A program made the translations under genes and the position numbers. Under the pieces are notes generated by a model. That model had not been told where the DNA came from. It saw nothing but the letters and a program-made list of their open reading frames with translations, and did no database searches. DNA of 64,000 nt from Urechis unicinctus (lineage: Eukaryota; Annelida; Polychaeta; Xenopneusta; Urechidae), in the NCBI GenBank assembly GCA_034190875.2, contig CM067358.1:51302557-51366556 (forward strand). The letters are read 5' to 3'. Below are positions 38,931 to 53,480 of this stretch, in pieces. The number at the start of each line of letters is the position of its first letter. Position 1 is the first letter of the stretch.

Positions 38931-41900
38931 GTATATATCACTACAAGACACTAATTAAACAAACTTGAATGGTGTGATAGGTAATAGATTGCCTTTGTTA
39001 TACGAGCACTCAATCCATGTTTTTCTCGCTGTTGCGTTGATTCGGACTAGACGGCCCACAGCATTCAGCTAGAAGAATGCTGCTCCATCCAGCAAAATGT
39101 AAGTCACCGAAGAAAACAGGTGCAGAAACAGTTTCTTTTATCATTTTCTATGTCGATTTTTTTCTGCTTGGCACTACAATCGATAACGATTGCAAACAAC
39201 ACATATTTGCTTTTTGAGTTTTTACAGCCACTCAGCAAGGTTATGGTAATAATGATTTACTCAGGTCAGGTGTTCGTTCGTTCATTCATGGGTTATAACG
39301 GGTGCACAGAAGGTGCGTGCTTCCCGAACATAACAGCATTATCTGCAGTTCACCAATTTCAGATTAAATGGAAGAAATAGGTTTACCTGATAGCACCATC
39401 GCTTGATTCTTTGTTTACCGATGAATTTTGTTGTATCTTGTATCACGTTGTTAGCAAGTTCAATACTACATTCAATGTCAATGATTGTATTTATGTGACA
39501 GGAAGTTGCCAGACCATCAGTTGTATCTGTCACACTGGCAAAAATCATACAGCTTGTTGGAACCATATTCACTAATAGTTAGTCATGCGGTTATTCCATC
39601 TCCATAAAATATGCAAACATTATTTCCTAGAAAAATGGGTTGCTTGTCATCATTAGAGGATGTTAAGGGTTATCCTTTCTCTAAAACAACAGATAGCAGA
39701 TAGCTGCCAGTTTTATGGCAATGCTGTGTACACTGGTGGTGACACCACACGAATAATCATTGCAGCGGGGGCTGAACTAAAGGATAATCGATCAGACCTA
39801 CGACGCTTATGGCCGGTCATTTACCATACATACCACAATCTTTCACATAGACCTTGTATCTATGATAACCTCTTCAATGACATCTGGAAAACAAGATGGC
39901 GGCAATAATGCACTTAAATTGCCAAGGAAGCGGAATATCTCTTTACAAAGGTCAGGTGAATTATCAATATGCGGAAAGAACGTTTGTGCGGAATAAATAA
40001 AATTCTAAAGATGATGAAATTGTAATATGATCAGTGCAGAGTATATGGTGTCAATTGGTTGCCTTAAGTACGCTAATCGCAGATGGTGGTGTAACTGTGG
40101 TTCAGGAAGTATGTGGTGCTATATGTGGACGTACAAAGAAGCCCACTTGTGTCGCTAAACGATTGCGGAGAGAATCAGTTACAGAAGCTAGAACCAATGG
40201 ACTGAAAGTATCCTTTTATGAGATGGCCAGACTGGCACTGGTTTTTTTGGCATATCTATTACGCATATAAATGAGTTTATGTAGACATTAAACCGCGGTC
40301 GAATCCACCATTTGCTAGTAATTTGCTAAAGGTAAGGGCGCAATGATCTGTTGCAAATTCGCTGGACATAATACCGATAGGAAACTTATTTATTGCATTT
40401 GGCCCCAATATCCCATACGTATTCACATGTCAGTGATACAAATGACAGGCTACTTTTTGAGGATATGTCATATCAAGTAAAATATTGATTGCGAAAGCAA
40501 ACCTATCCTAAATATATTATTTGCCGATATATTGTTCACTTATAATGTCCTACAATGGCACCAAATTTTGCCCCTCAGTATAACAATCTCTTGGTTTAGA
40601 TGATATTATTACAAAACAAGGTTAAAGTATTTATTACCAACATCTACCTGTGTGATGATCAAAGTCGGATGTACGAATTGCTCCTAGAAATTGATCCATT
40701 CACTAGTTGTAACATGTTACGTGTTTGCCTGACATAACAGCCACAAAACAAGAGGAAACTAGTGACCCTGACAGAGGTTGATCAACTCAGATCTGTTGTT
40801 TACAGTCGTTTCAAAATTGAAGGTGTCGCTATGGCTGCAATAGCATGCTTAAGATGTGCTTCATGTTTTTAAATATCAGCGTAATAATAACGCAATAGGT
40901 TATGGCTGGTATTTGATTAAACCACGACAAAAGTCATATCACAGCCCCGACCTCGTCTGTGCTTGTAGAGCTGATATCCCCAAGCGTAACGCCGGCAACG
41001 CAACGGCTAGAAATGACAAACAGGAAATTATATGGTTGGTTCATACTTAGAGCGATGGTCAATAGGATATAATGAGTAATATCTGGCCACCGCAAATCCT
41101 ATACTTGTTAATATAAATGCCTTGAACATTAACAATGGTTCATAATTTGCACATGTTGTAGAAATTGCATGATAACCAAGGTGTAATCTCTGATATGGGA
41201 TAGCTGGTGCTCTTTACTCAAAGCAAGTAAACACCAGAAGCAGTAATTCATCGCGTACACTCGTGTGCCACTCATCAATGAATCATAATACCTATCAAAC
41301 TAGTTCGTTTCTGGTGAGTATCCAAGCTCCTTCTTCCATTCCTACTTCAGCGAATGATAGATGATACATTTAATAATCGCGTCATCGAAAGCTGTATTGT
41401 GGTTGAAACTTCCATTCCATGCTTGGCACCACGAAACTACCATACAATTCAGTCAACCTTTTTCAGACTCAGTCCTTGAGCAATACTAGTATTATACATT
41501 TGTATTACAAGTATCATTGTCGTTGAATCACCTGTAATTTGTCACTTCAAGGTGATTGCTGTAATAAGCTCGGTATACTTATGATATTTGTTTGACAGGA
41601 TCCCAAATACGTCTCTCGCTCTGGGGTCTTTGCCGCTTACCTCATCATCCAGGTGTAAAGTATGAGAGACAGTTCACGGTACTTAAGTGAACTTGTCAAC
41701 AAGATTCAGTTCACGCCTATTTGCTTTGATTGATGATTCTTTTTTCATGAGATTGCTGGTTGACGACTAATTCTCCACTGACTTCCCTAACATTTGACAT
41801 GGTAATAGAGAAAGCCGCGTACAGTTAGACCTGCTTGAACCAGCTTACAATCGGATTCCTTTAAACGAGATTTGTCTCTTAGCGGGTATGGAATCAGGGT

Positions 41901-42404
41901 AACGTTCTCGTAATCAGAGTATAACTTTAGCTGACAACGGTCAAACATAGTCAAAGAGATTTGTGAAATGCTGATGTGATTTCCGCTTTTTATATGCGGT
42001 ACCCCGGTGTTGATGCAGCCTTCTTTGTTCACCACTAGCTGAGTTTGGCCTTGAAGTTCAAATGTTATCATGCAGTTCAAATGTTATAATGCTTCATTCG
42101 ATCTAGACACCGCCACGTCCCGCCAACAAGTTTTGTGATAATTACAACATAAATGTGAGCTGACTAAAAGAGCTTGCATAAACTTATGAATGCCCATCAT
42201 TACTCCTAATTTGTCTCTCCCCCCGTCGCTATCAGTCTGTTTATTTGTATGTCTGGCTGTCTTTATCACTCTATTTCGATCTCGCTCTATCTCTCTCTTC
42301 TTCTTGAAATGCAAATCATTTATATTCTTTGGTACATAACAATTTCCAGCCCCTGGCTACAGCATTTTTCTATTAAATACAATTTTATGAACATACTGAA
42401 CTTC
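38931..42404. other. AT-rich non-coding stretch with small repeated fragments
   Basis: Two fragments recur elsewhere: about 40915-41005 (AAACCACGACAAAAGTCATA and the AGCCCCGACCTCGTCTGTGC segment) matches 50535-50610, and about 40040-40110 matches 52690-52760. A 97-codon minus-strand frame at 41787-42080 (GCINTGVPHIKSGNHISISQ) looks protein-like but has no clear splice context and is not called. Confidence 0.35.
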
Positions 42405-43400
42405 TACCAGTTAAGTCGATTGTCAAAGAGACGTATTAGCAGCGTTCCCTGCGGATTGCGACAAAAGGTTTCCAAATGAGATTGCAAGAGATATCAACAA
42501 TCTGTTTATGGAAATCTGAATAATTCAAAGCACACTAACTCTCGGGGTTTTACCCTCAATTCCAAAAAGGCTTTACAAGTATGATGCATTTGCCAAATGC
42601 AATACAAATCGCGACTTTGGATTGGCTAGGGATTTCTTCGTGGCTCAACATGGGTTTGTTAGTTATCCAAAAACTGTTCTTACACTGAATTATACGTTAC
42701 TTACACGAGTATAATTATTGGTACTCCAGAACATCCAGCTTTAAAGTTTACGATATAAAAGGAAGCTGCTGATACATAAGACATTATCGTGCCTAGGGAC
42801 TCTAGATAAGGCAATATGTCATTAAGTCAGAAAAGTAGTTTGATTACAGTTCAAATAATGATATAAGACCAGTCACCATGTGCAAGAAAATATTCTGTCG
42901 TTTCAATTGACCCCCTATAGTAAACGCCCTTACATCTCTGATATGTGTCATAAACCATCAACTCAATCATCTTCGTATTCAGTGTAGGCTTATTAAGTGA
43001 TTTTAAGGAGTATGTGACTACAATTGCATTTGAAAAAATCCATCTATTTAAAGATGTAGCTAATAGGATATGCGTAGATGTGACAACAACAAGTGACACG
43101 CACATCCTGATTGCAATATCAACAGCTTGTCCTCTAATACACGTTCGCTCAACATCTACTCTTATCTCTTATCCTCTACCTTAACCTCCCTTTGCAATAT
43201 CCGTGACAACATTCATATGTAGCTCGTTCGATATTGCTCAATATTAACAGCTGATCAATATATCAGTAGTCGATCTAATGCAAAGAGTATATATTTAGAC
43301 ACAAATAATACTACATAGAACACACCAAGCGCATTGTAAAGCTTTATTGGCAATAACTCGCATTTGTGTTGACTTGGGTGATCTCCCCAATATTAACATA
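42405..43400 (+). repeat. Duplicated block D, copy 2
   Basis: Diverged direct copy of 34185-35420. Both copies are preceded by a CT-rich tract, pure (TC)n in copy 1 and CTCTATCTCTCTC at about 42285 in copy 2. Confidence 0.75.
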
Positions 43401-46400
43401 ACCCTACCACAAAATGTAAGCTACTGATGACATAAATGCTAAAACAGTTTGCCGTATCATTCTGTACATTGCATTTCTGTGTGCCAATGTTGACATTGAA
43501 CTGGGTTATTCATCAACCAGCCATTCAAATGTCATTTGTGCAAATGTTTAAAATGTGGATAGCGAACGCACACCCACATACTAAAAATAGTAAAGTGGAG
43601 GCAGGTGTTTATGGCATGGTCCAATCAAGAAATAACAATGCTGTGCATGTCACTGACCAGAAATGACCATCGATAATGTCAGTAATAATTGACATTGGTT
43701 ATGTGTCTTTCATTGCTTGCCACATTTGATATGCACATGTTTCTTTTGTTGTCTCAGTTTTGTAGGGGAAATGGATGGGGTTGCCTGTTTTTGTCATCTA
43801 ATAAAATCAGCATTCCATTTATGTATTTGCGTTGAAGGTTTAAAAACAGTTCTTCTGAATGCAATTAAACGCCTAGGCCGACCGTCATACAAGCATTTTG
43901 TCACTTGATTCCGCCATATGCCGTAGTTCATAACACGTACGGGTACCCTACAACCTTTAGCCACTTGTGGGAACTAAAATGCTGCAACGCACGTTCCTTT
44001 GCAAAGACATAATTCCACTTGTGAAATTTCGAAACTTAATCAACTCATGGCACTGCTTTTATGCCTGCAGTATATTTAGTTGCACATATCAGTAGCAATA
44101 TGGAGCAAGTTAATTTGATCAGGTATGAAGATGGTTTTCGTTTGGAATCAATCAAACATCTAGAATGGAATTACTAATACACAATGCTATTTGAATATGA
44201 CAGTTGTTCCAATGGCAATTATTCACCGAAAAGCACCACACATGTACTTTAATAAGCCTCTTTGACGGTCATGCGTTGATTTCAATTATTGTTGCTTGAC
44301 ATCAAATCATAATATCCAGCCGTAATACTAAGATTGCGACTTCAGTTTTCTTCTTAAATAATACGCTATGATCTCCTGCTGACTGAACGTTTCTTTCTAC
44401 AAAGCACCGCAATATTCAAGCAAATAATATTATCTCTGGACAATCTTCACATCATAATGTGCTTAGTGGTATCGATTGATGTAAAAATATGTCCATAGGG
44501 ATAATCATGAAATGTCACGCTAACTCTACTGTCTTAAATAAGGAGCCTCATTTTCAGCATTGAAAATACAGCATACGATAATTGCTCATGTTCCTGTGTT
44601 CACTTCCCGACATCGAGCGTTCGTTTGTGGGGGGAGCATGGCGGAGCGGCCCCGACTGCACTGGCAGATAAGATATTTACCAAAGGCTAGCTTGACCAAT
44701 GTGGACAATACATCTAGACAATATGAGTCCTAAGACAACTGCACCTGGTGTAGTGTAACTTTCATAGAATCGGTATCCAAAGCATACAATTGCAACGCAC
44801 CGGCTATTTTTATGCATTTGGTGCTGCACCACTGCGCTACTCTGATTTCACTTGAGCCATATCAGAGATGTTAGCAATTGCAACTCGAGCCATTCGCAAT
44901 TGATGTCAATGAATCAGCACGTTACGCAACACGTTACAAGCCATCTAAACTAACAGCTTCTATTACGCATTGGTGTACGTTAACTGCATATAGTGGCATA
45001 AATGTGTCTCCTACAAGTATGCAGTACTTATTACATATACGGGCGAACGAAGCCCGATTTGCATAAATCATTGGACAGTATCCTTCTATGAGGTGGCACG
45101 TACGACACATATGTTATGCCTTTAACGCATCTGTATGTGCTTATGTTTGCAGTAAACGGTGGTCAAATGCATAGTTTATACTGTCCAATAATTTCAATTC
45201 GATCGGGACGACGCATCTTTTATTTTTACACCAATATTGATAGCTGGTCAAATGCGGTATCATGAGAGAACATGAACTGCCAAATACATGCAGTAAATGG
45301 TCCAACAGCTGACAAGCAAACAATTGATTGCCTTTCATCTCTCCCAAATTGTCTCCCCTTCCCCCCCACTCTCTCTGACACACACACTTTCTCTTTATCT
45401 TTCTCTCTTACTTATGCGAAACCCTCCCAAGCACCTGGCTATAGCAGTTTTCTAGCCATTACAATTCCATGAATATACCGTAATTCTACCAGTAACGGAT
45501 GTCAAAGTTCCCTGCAAATTGTAAGAAAATGTTGATCAGCAGGAATAACTGTAATTGCCACATGTTGAAATTCAAGTGCCACTTGCCACAAAATCACCAA
45601 ATGCTGTGATAACCAAAGCCTCACATCATGCTTTTGTACTACATCACATTTTAAGAAATGGCCTGATACTCAATTAAGCCCTTCAAGATGTTTTATTTTG
45701 GTGTCCGTAGAAAATGTAGTACAATCTGCCTACTTGATTTGATAAAATGCCTTTTATTCCAACCAAAGAACTGCTTAGTGGAAAGCATCTAATTTGAAAT
45801 AGATGTCGATGATAACATCACATTTGATGCCACAGGGCATATAATGGTTCAATTATAAGAAGACTTTAGCAGCAGGTCTTTCCAATAGGGTCAATTAGCG
45901 ATGAGCTCCTATTGATTAGATGCATGGGGCGTATGAAACTATAATTCTTGCAAACAGACGTGCAACGTTGGTTGACAACAGGCTTGTAAAAAACAATAAA
46001 GATGGTGCTGTTTTTAGATTCCACGTTGCATCCTCACACGAACGAACACTTTATTTCCTTCCTTCCTCGCACCATTGTTACGCAGAATGCCAGATCTAGC
46101 AGATAGATGTATCAAATATTTTTTTACAGCGGTGAATGCTTTGAGTGATGCAGTTTAAACACACAAAGATGTATGTGTTTAATGCACTATGTAACGACAC
46201 ATTTCATTCTATCTTTGAATAACCGAAACTAATTGTCCGAAAAGACTTTCTGCCTCCTCTAGGCCCAATCAGTTGCGCAATAGGACTATTTAAACTCGAT
46301 CATATGGTTGATATAATATGCAACATGAGGTACTGATAATTTAACAAGCTGGATGTGATAAACATTCACAATATCATATCGCACCATACGCATTATCTCC

Positions 46401-49109
46401 CCATAGCAAATGTCTCGAGGGCTTACATAGACTAGATAGATAGACATTTTTGTGATGGCCGTTACTTTTATGCAAAAATAATAAATAGAATTAACCCGTA
46501 CCTCAGCGTTATAATTTAGACACCTCATAGATAGCCCATCAATATAACGATAAAGCCTTCCCGCACTTCCATTAAAACCCTATTAGATTAGATATAACGA
46601 GATAACTGTTGATACAATGTATCGCTTTCACAATATATTTCGACACGCTGGATCCACTATGTTGGCTTTGAGTTGGCTTTGTCTTCGGCCTCTTAAATTA
46701 GCCTACAGTTAGGTTCTAATCGACCACGCATCGATAAATATGTCTAGATGAGGGAACCTATGTGATTCGATCTGGGTCAATAAATTAAACAAAATTACTC
46801 GACTGACGTAGAACAACATACCGTCTTTTCTGATATTCCTATGATTTTAACCTGATGGCAGCGTAATGTGGTATATATAAAACATAAAAAAATGATGGGG
46901 TTTTTATGCGCTGCTCTTGTGCAATACACATCATCATTCTGTCAAATTGTTTTACTCGTCAACAAAATGTTCAGTATTGATAACAAAGATGCTGAAACTG
47001 TTTGATTTACCTTTATTATTGATATATTTTTGTGCCAATGGAGAGCAAGAATATTGCTTCCTGATGATTCGGGCGCAAACTTCAGAGGTAATGTTGGACC
47101 CTGCCTTCAAAAGTCATTCATCTTCAATAAGATATAGAAAAGCTAATCAGATGAGAGAGAGGCAGGTTGAGAAAAAGATGCTGGATCTGATGCATAACCC
47201 CTAATGTCGTCATTCATGCTTTGCGTTTCTATTGAGAACGATTAACAAGGTAGGCACATTTTAACTTGGGTTTATTTACATATTCTTATTACTATTAGGT
47301 TAGGTAACGGTAATAATGATTCCCTCAGAACTAGTGTTTACTGCTTTATCGAGGCTCTATGGGTGCACAGAATTCATGGGCGTAACCACACTTCACAACT
47401 TTATGCACAGTATACCTTTCTCAAATTACACGAATATGTAAATCTGATCACACTTTCACTTGGTTCTTCGGTTTTTCTCACTGTTTCATTACCAAGCGCT
47501 CTATATTATTATATTTGATCAAAGAGTCAAGAGTCCTGAGTAAAGTCCTATATACGAATTAAAGTCCAGGACTCTAATGAAACAGTCCCATATATTTACA
47601 TATGATCACACGATAATAGAAATTGTACTAGGCCGGAACCCCGGAGTTCAAACCGTCCGCGATTATATATACGCAGCAAGGTCACAACAAAATGGCCGTA
47701 TTGAGTCGTACGGGCTCTTAACTGCCCCGCAAAACCGCGTGTGACGGAAAAATGTTATCGCTCAATGGCTGATTATATATATATGACCACTGGTCATGCG
47801 GTAGTATAACTGTGATATATCTTTATCATATCATTATTCCTGTTTATCGCATCAACCATAAACATGATAAGATCTTACCTATGCTAACCCATGGTTATTC
47901 TACAATAGAAGCTAGTACGTAGCTATAGCACACTTGCCCCTGACTCCACTCTGCCCTCCATCTCCAACCTCACATTCAAGCGCCTTTCCGCTTGATCACC
48001 TCTGGCCTTCTGAGATGACTCTCACTCGCCCGCTCTACTTAACCCCAGCTCTCGTTCATCTTTTGTGTGCCTTATCACGCGACCATTATGCGGGTATCTA
48101 TAACAGGATGGATGGGCTACTCGGCAGTCACCGCGGCTAATTGTTTTGCGAGAGATTTCTGCCAATTTGATTGCATCACACAAAATACCAGAGACTGCAC
48201 GTATCTGTTCAATCTAAAGCGTGCTTACTGCAATATATATGTGCATATTGTTGACTTTGCGGGGGTGATGTTCTGTTCGGCTAAAAAACCGGAAATATCT
48301 CTGATTGTTATATCGTGGATATTGGTACAAGGGTGTCTTCATTGGTAACTGAACATGATCGGCTCACCATCGTGCCATCTGTAGGTCACTTTTACAAGTA
48401 TCTACTACGCAGAAAATGACCCTTTAATCGGCAATTCTAACAAAACTGGGATTTCTCTAGCTTATCCTTCGATAAATTTGGTATCGGCAGCCACACTGGA
48501 AAACAATACTGTTGAATGTTTTTTTGCCATTGCTTGTATGTCAATCTATTAGATGTAGAGACAATATTTGACGTATTTACAAGGCGTAGTGTCGTCGTAA
48601 AATAGCAATGTCTGTAGAGTCTGGATGGTATTGAATCCCCTATTTATCAATCTGTGTCCCTGTGTTTCGTCAATTTCTGGATGGTTATGGTTTTTAATAT
48701 ATAACTTAACTTGACCAATGGTCCCAATATCGTATTATTTCATTATGTGTAATATCCGGTCTGAATGTGATACCACTGATGCACAACCTAATATGACGTC
48801 AGTGGGCCATTAATAATGCCATGGTAAGACTATTGCGTCAACGAAACTAGATGTTATATAATGTTACCGGACAATATTCTTTGAAAATTTGAAGGTTTTC
48901 GAGTGAAATTTACAGAATGGATGGGAAATGGAACAACAAGGAAGTAGTAATGGTTATACCTTATACTTGATCATGTGGATATAAATCCCTTATTGAATAG
49001 TATTGGTGCTATAATGTCGCTCAAATATTTGTCGAATCGACAAAAGTAGTTTCAAAACTCGCTACCAACATCGCATACAAAGGGATTTGACCGTTATGCT
49101 AATCTAGCC
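43401..49109. other. AT-rich non-coding stretch
   Basis: No coding exon was recognised. It includes the short third copy of block D at 45360-45540 and fragments near 46350 and 47935 that resemble parts of the 37.6 and 37.3 kb sequence. Confidence 0.35.
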
Positions 49110-49300
49110 CCATAAAGTAAAACTTGGACCTAGTCGTAGTCATTCAGACACCATCTTGCCCTAATCCCCAACTAGCCTTTTGATCGCTATGCCATAAATA
49201 TATGTTTAGGTGGGATTCCATGATAGTACAGTGTATTTATTATCACTCTCCTTTACCAAAGCCAGATAATGATATATGCGACAAGCTAATCGTTTTACTC
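49110..49300 (+). repeat. Duplicated block F, copy 1
   Basis: This copy aligns with 52215-52400. Shared pieces are ATCTTGCCCTAATCCCCAA / CACCTTACCCCGATCCCCAA, ATCACTCTC-TTTAC-AAA, and AATGATATATGCGACAA. Confidence 0.7.
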
Positions 49301-52214
49301 AATAGGGTAGATTCGCATTAGCTCGTTGTTATTACTTAGCAAATTTCCGCACCCTACGACAAAGTATGTGTCTTAATAGAAACGTGGACATTATTTAATT
49401 TACCCTATTCTCTATTGATGAATGTACGAACTGACCGCTGTCATTTATGAAATGGCCATTCCCATTATTATTTGAGCCAGTTTTAACAAAGCGAATTACA
49501 TATAAAAAGCAGTACCTGATGCTGGAGCCTGTCATCCAACGTTATTTGCTGCAATCTAATATGCAAAAGATAACCAAGTGAGTGTCAAGTAGGTGGACAA
49601 TACGAGGCATGATAAAATATTCACAGTTATCTGCGCAAGTCACCATCTGTAACTACCATAAATAATTCAATCTATATTATATATTACTTTCCGACATTAT
49701 CATTAAGGCTTGCCTTACCTTTGATTACGATTCATAAGCAAGACACATCTGCACTTTGATTTATTCACGGATATTGTTGACCTTATTGCTACTCAGCTAG
49801 AGGTAATGTTAGTAGTGACTAATTTAGGCGAAGTGTCTGATATATAGGTGCTCTATGGCTGTATATAAGGCCTGCGCTTACCACACATTACATTATTAAC
49901 TTCAGTGCATTCATCTAAGACAAACCGAAGGAAATATGCAAACCTTACCATGTTTCCGATTGGTTATTTGTTGTTGTCTAACTATTGTTTAACAATACAG
50001 GCCACGCTCATCGACCGCTAGCAAGTAATATACTATAAGAAGGTGAGCAGCAATTAATTCCAGACTCTTTACGCTCAATAAAACCCATTCATTGTGTTTG
50101 GCATCCTAAATTGCAGATCAGGCTTGAAAATATCTGCTCCTTCATATGAATAGCATTTGGTATAGTTTGACCAGGTGTTATTAGAACTATATTTAAGTAT
50201 TATATTGCTCATTATCTAGCAAGTATAAGTGCACAAAACACGTAACATTTCTACTTCCTAGATTGCTTCAACGGCATAACCGTAAAACAAAGTTGGCTTT
50301 GCACTTGTGAGGTAATTCAACAGCAAACCGCTTTCTAAACTGTAAATAATTGCTAAACATGTTGCCCCTTAATCTAGTCATCAAACACTAGTATCATAAA
50401 AAACCGCAAAGACTTATTTACGAGCATTTACCAATATAAATTAATCATATGTAATGCTCTTATAAATCCATATATGAACTTGTTTAGATGTAACTTGTTT
50501 GGATGATTATCATCGGGGTGGCTCTGATTTTACTAAACCGCGACATAAATCATTTCACAGCCACGACCTCATCTATGCATTTAGAGACGATATCCCAAAG
50601 AGAACGTGATAACATATATTACGTAAGGCTTGCGACTTAACTGCATAATATGCTGGACACAAAATTTAATTTGCAGATTGAGTAATTATCAGTTCGGTCA
50701 CCCTAGAGTGTACCGTGCAGTTAGATAAGAACATACAAATATGCCTGTGTACATTATTGACACACTCTTTCAGGAAAATGCAACTTTCCACGCATGGAAT
50801 GATACCACAGCCCAACACATCATATCAACTGTATAAGGGAATGCAGTGCATAATCCTGTAAGAGTTGTTACTTTTCCTGAACGCTGGGTTAGTTCCTTAG
50901 CGTATTTGAGTGCAGCGCACTCCCAAAGCGCAAGAGACGGCAGATAAATGATTGATTGTCCTGGTTATCGCACCAATTTTATCTGATCTAACATTCATTC
51001 GAGACGGCGAATTGTGATACAACTAATGACCTGCTAGACCTGGCATGACTTGATCTCAATAAAACGCGATCGAAAGATGGATCAGACACACAGATGGGAA
51101 TGCGTGATCAATAAGAAAACAGCACGCAATGAAAGTTACAGCAGGCGAAATGGTCAATGACAGTGTCAACTGTGCCTTTTTAGTGCAACGGCAGTCATGT
51201 TCTTGGTTTCAATCCATCGCTTTTTAAGCTCAGACAAAAGCAATTTTTCTCCAGCCAACAGCGATGGTTATAGTGCAAAAATCATCATCGAAGATCATGA
51301 TACAAGCTTCGCTGTTCCATCAATTGCTGATACAAATATTGAGCGATTACAACAGAGTGGTTGTTGCATAATTGATAACGGATTTGAATTGCCGAATCAT
51401 CACCTACACAGATGGCCATATAGAACTAACAATCGAGCATGCAAACACAACATGGTGCAGTTAAACTCAAGTCTATCGCGCTGTCATCAATGCATCACCA
51501 TGGTTAGTGTGCTACATTTTGCATTGCTGATATTTTATAAAGCGACTGACGATATTTTCAAACTGTTTAAATTTCGATATAGACCATAATTTCATGAATA
51601 ACTAAGCCTCGTGTCGTTGTACTAGATCACAACGCAACTAATGGCCTCAAGCTAGAACGCAGCCTTATAATATGTTTTATGTTGGCTTTCGCGGTGTATC
51701 TTGAACATTTTCTCCTTTGATTTAACCAGATTGTTACAGTTATTGAATCTGTTTAAAGCATTTAAGCTACTGATCAAGAAACATAACCAGATTGAAACTA
51801 AGCGTCAATCATGGCACATTTCATATTGCACAGAGTAAATGGTTCAATTATGAAATAACACAAGCTACAGGTCTTCATATATACTTTCCTTGGTGAGTTG
51901 ATAGACGTGCTGATATTCTTAAATTATTTAATGTGAAGAGCACATGTGTCGCGTATGGATTTGAATTCATTGGTATTAATGTTGTTGGAGGAAAATTGTA
52001 TAGAGTTATTGTTATATGGCTAGTCTAACTATGACATATCTTTATCGAAGCGTCATTTTTGTTTGTCTAATAAACCACAAAGGATGAAAAAACAGCAACA
52101 AAGCCACAGTAACATCTGCATTTGTTGTCATTTGATCACAGGCATATATATTAAGTACTGAATACTAATACTTATTCCAATGAATCCTATAAAGCGATTT
52201 CACCTTTGTGCCTT
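49301..52214. other. AT-rich non-coding stretch
   Basis: A 130-codon plus-strand frame (51197-51589) has no recognisable domain, no splice context and background-like composition. Nothing else was found. Confidence 0.35.
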
Positions 52215-52400
52215 ACAGTAAATAGAAGAATCCCGAACCCGTCATGCAGATGCCACCTTACCCCGATCCCCAAATGGCCCTTCAATCGTTATGATATAAA
52301 TACGAGATGATCACACAAAATCATCACTCTCATTCACTAAAACCACCCAATGATATATGTGACAATATTGTGTACATGCTTTGTGCCGGAACAAACTAGA
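52215..52400 (+). repeat. Duplicated block F, copy 2
   Basis: Diverged direct copy of 49110-49300. It lies just left of the 52987-55536 element. Confidence 0.7.
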
Positions 52401-52986
52401 CCACATATGCATCGGTAGCTTTTTGCTCAACCTAAATACAAAATTTACAAGTGACCTTGCGTCTATGCTCATCTATTCAAGAACCGAGATGACATCCAGC
52501 AAATGTTATGGCAGCACTGATGAACTAAAATTGCCAATAAAAGATTCAATGATGCGTTATGTTTCCATAACACGGTCTTGCGCATGATACGAATTTTGTA
52601 CCGACATGCGAACATAGTATTTGGATAAGCATTCAATAATTCAGTGGAACAAATGTTCGAGTTTGAAGGAGAAGTAGGGATATGATCTAATCAGTAAGAA
52701 CAGGGTATATGGTATCGATTGTAGTAGTGTTTGAAATAAAGTCAATCGCAAAAAAAAGACACGCACAAACACCCAACAGTTGCAATCATTTCGGGCAATT
52801 GGTCTCTCTCCGCTTCGTTATTCTGATCTCTCGTCAGCGATATGAACAATGCCATCAATTTCACCAGAGACCATTTGCTATTGACGCCAGCGAACCAAGA
52901 CACTTGGCCACTCGTCGAAGGCTTACTTAAGTAAATAAATTTCGTTAAATCTTGCTGGACGCTTACAACAAATTATGACGTTCCTC

Positions 52987-53013
52987 CAAAGATCTTGTTA
53001 TAATAAGATACCC
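52987..53013 (+). repeat. Left terminal inverted repeat (27 bases)
   Basis: Perfect inverted match to 55510-55536 with no mismatch. Confidence 0.93.
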
Positions 53014-53480
53014 GACTCGCAGCTCGCCCGACAAATTCCGTGACACCGCGTAGGCAGCGCCCCCTACTTTTGTAGAAGATACTCGACGCGCAGCAGCCAA
53101 CCAACTTTGTTGTGACTTGCGCATATGTCTGACTAGAAGTCAAACACAAATGGGCATATATTGCCCGGAAATTAAGATGTGTGCAACAAAATTTCTGTAG
53201 TCAATGATATACATGACCAGAAGAATTACCAGAGGAAGGGCTCGTTGTCCCAAGCAAATCACTAGCAGATGCAACATGCAGGCCTAAGGAACGTTGCCGC
53301 AAATTCATTTACACAGTATTATACAGTAAACAAGTGCAAGCCAGGGTTGTAGCATTCTAGCGAAAGAGGCCTCATTAGAGAAACTCCAATGTGAATCATG
53401 CAGGTGTCATGTTTCTGTAATATGTATTATGGTGAACGTCAGGTTGCGTCATTCCCTGAGAGAGGCTAACTGTAAGTTAA

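Noticed and set aside
47635..47670. Second B-box-like stretch (GGAGTTCAAACC)
   Set aside because: No matching A box at the right distance and no tail. Not enough to call a tRNA or SINE.
51197..51589. 130-codon plus-strand frame
   Set aside because: Background composition, no domain, no splice sites that join to anything.
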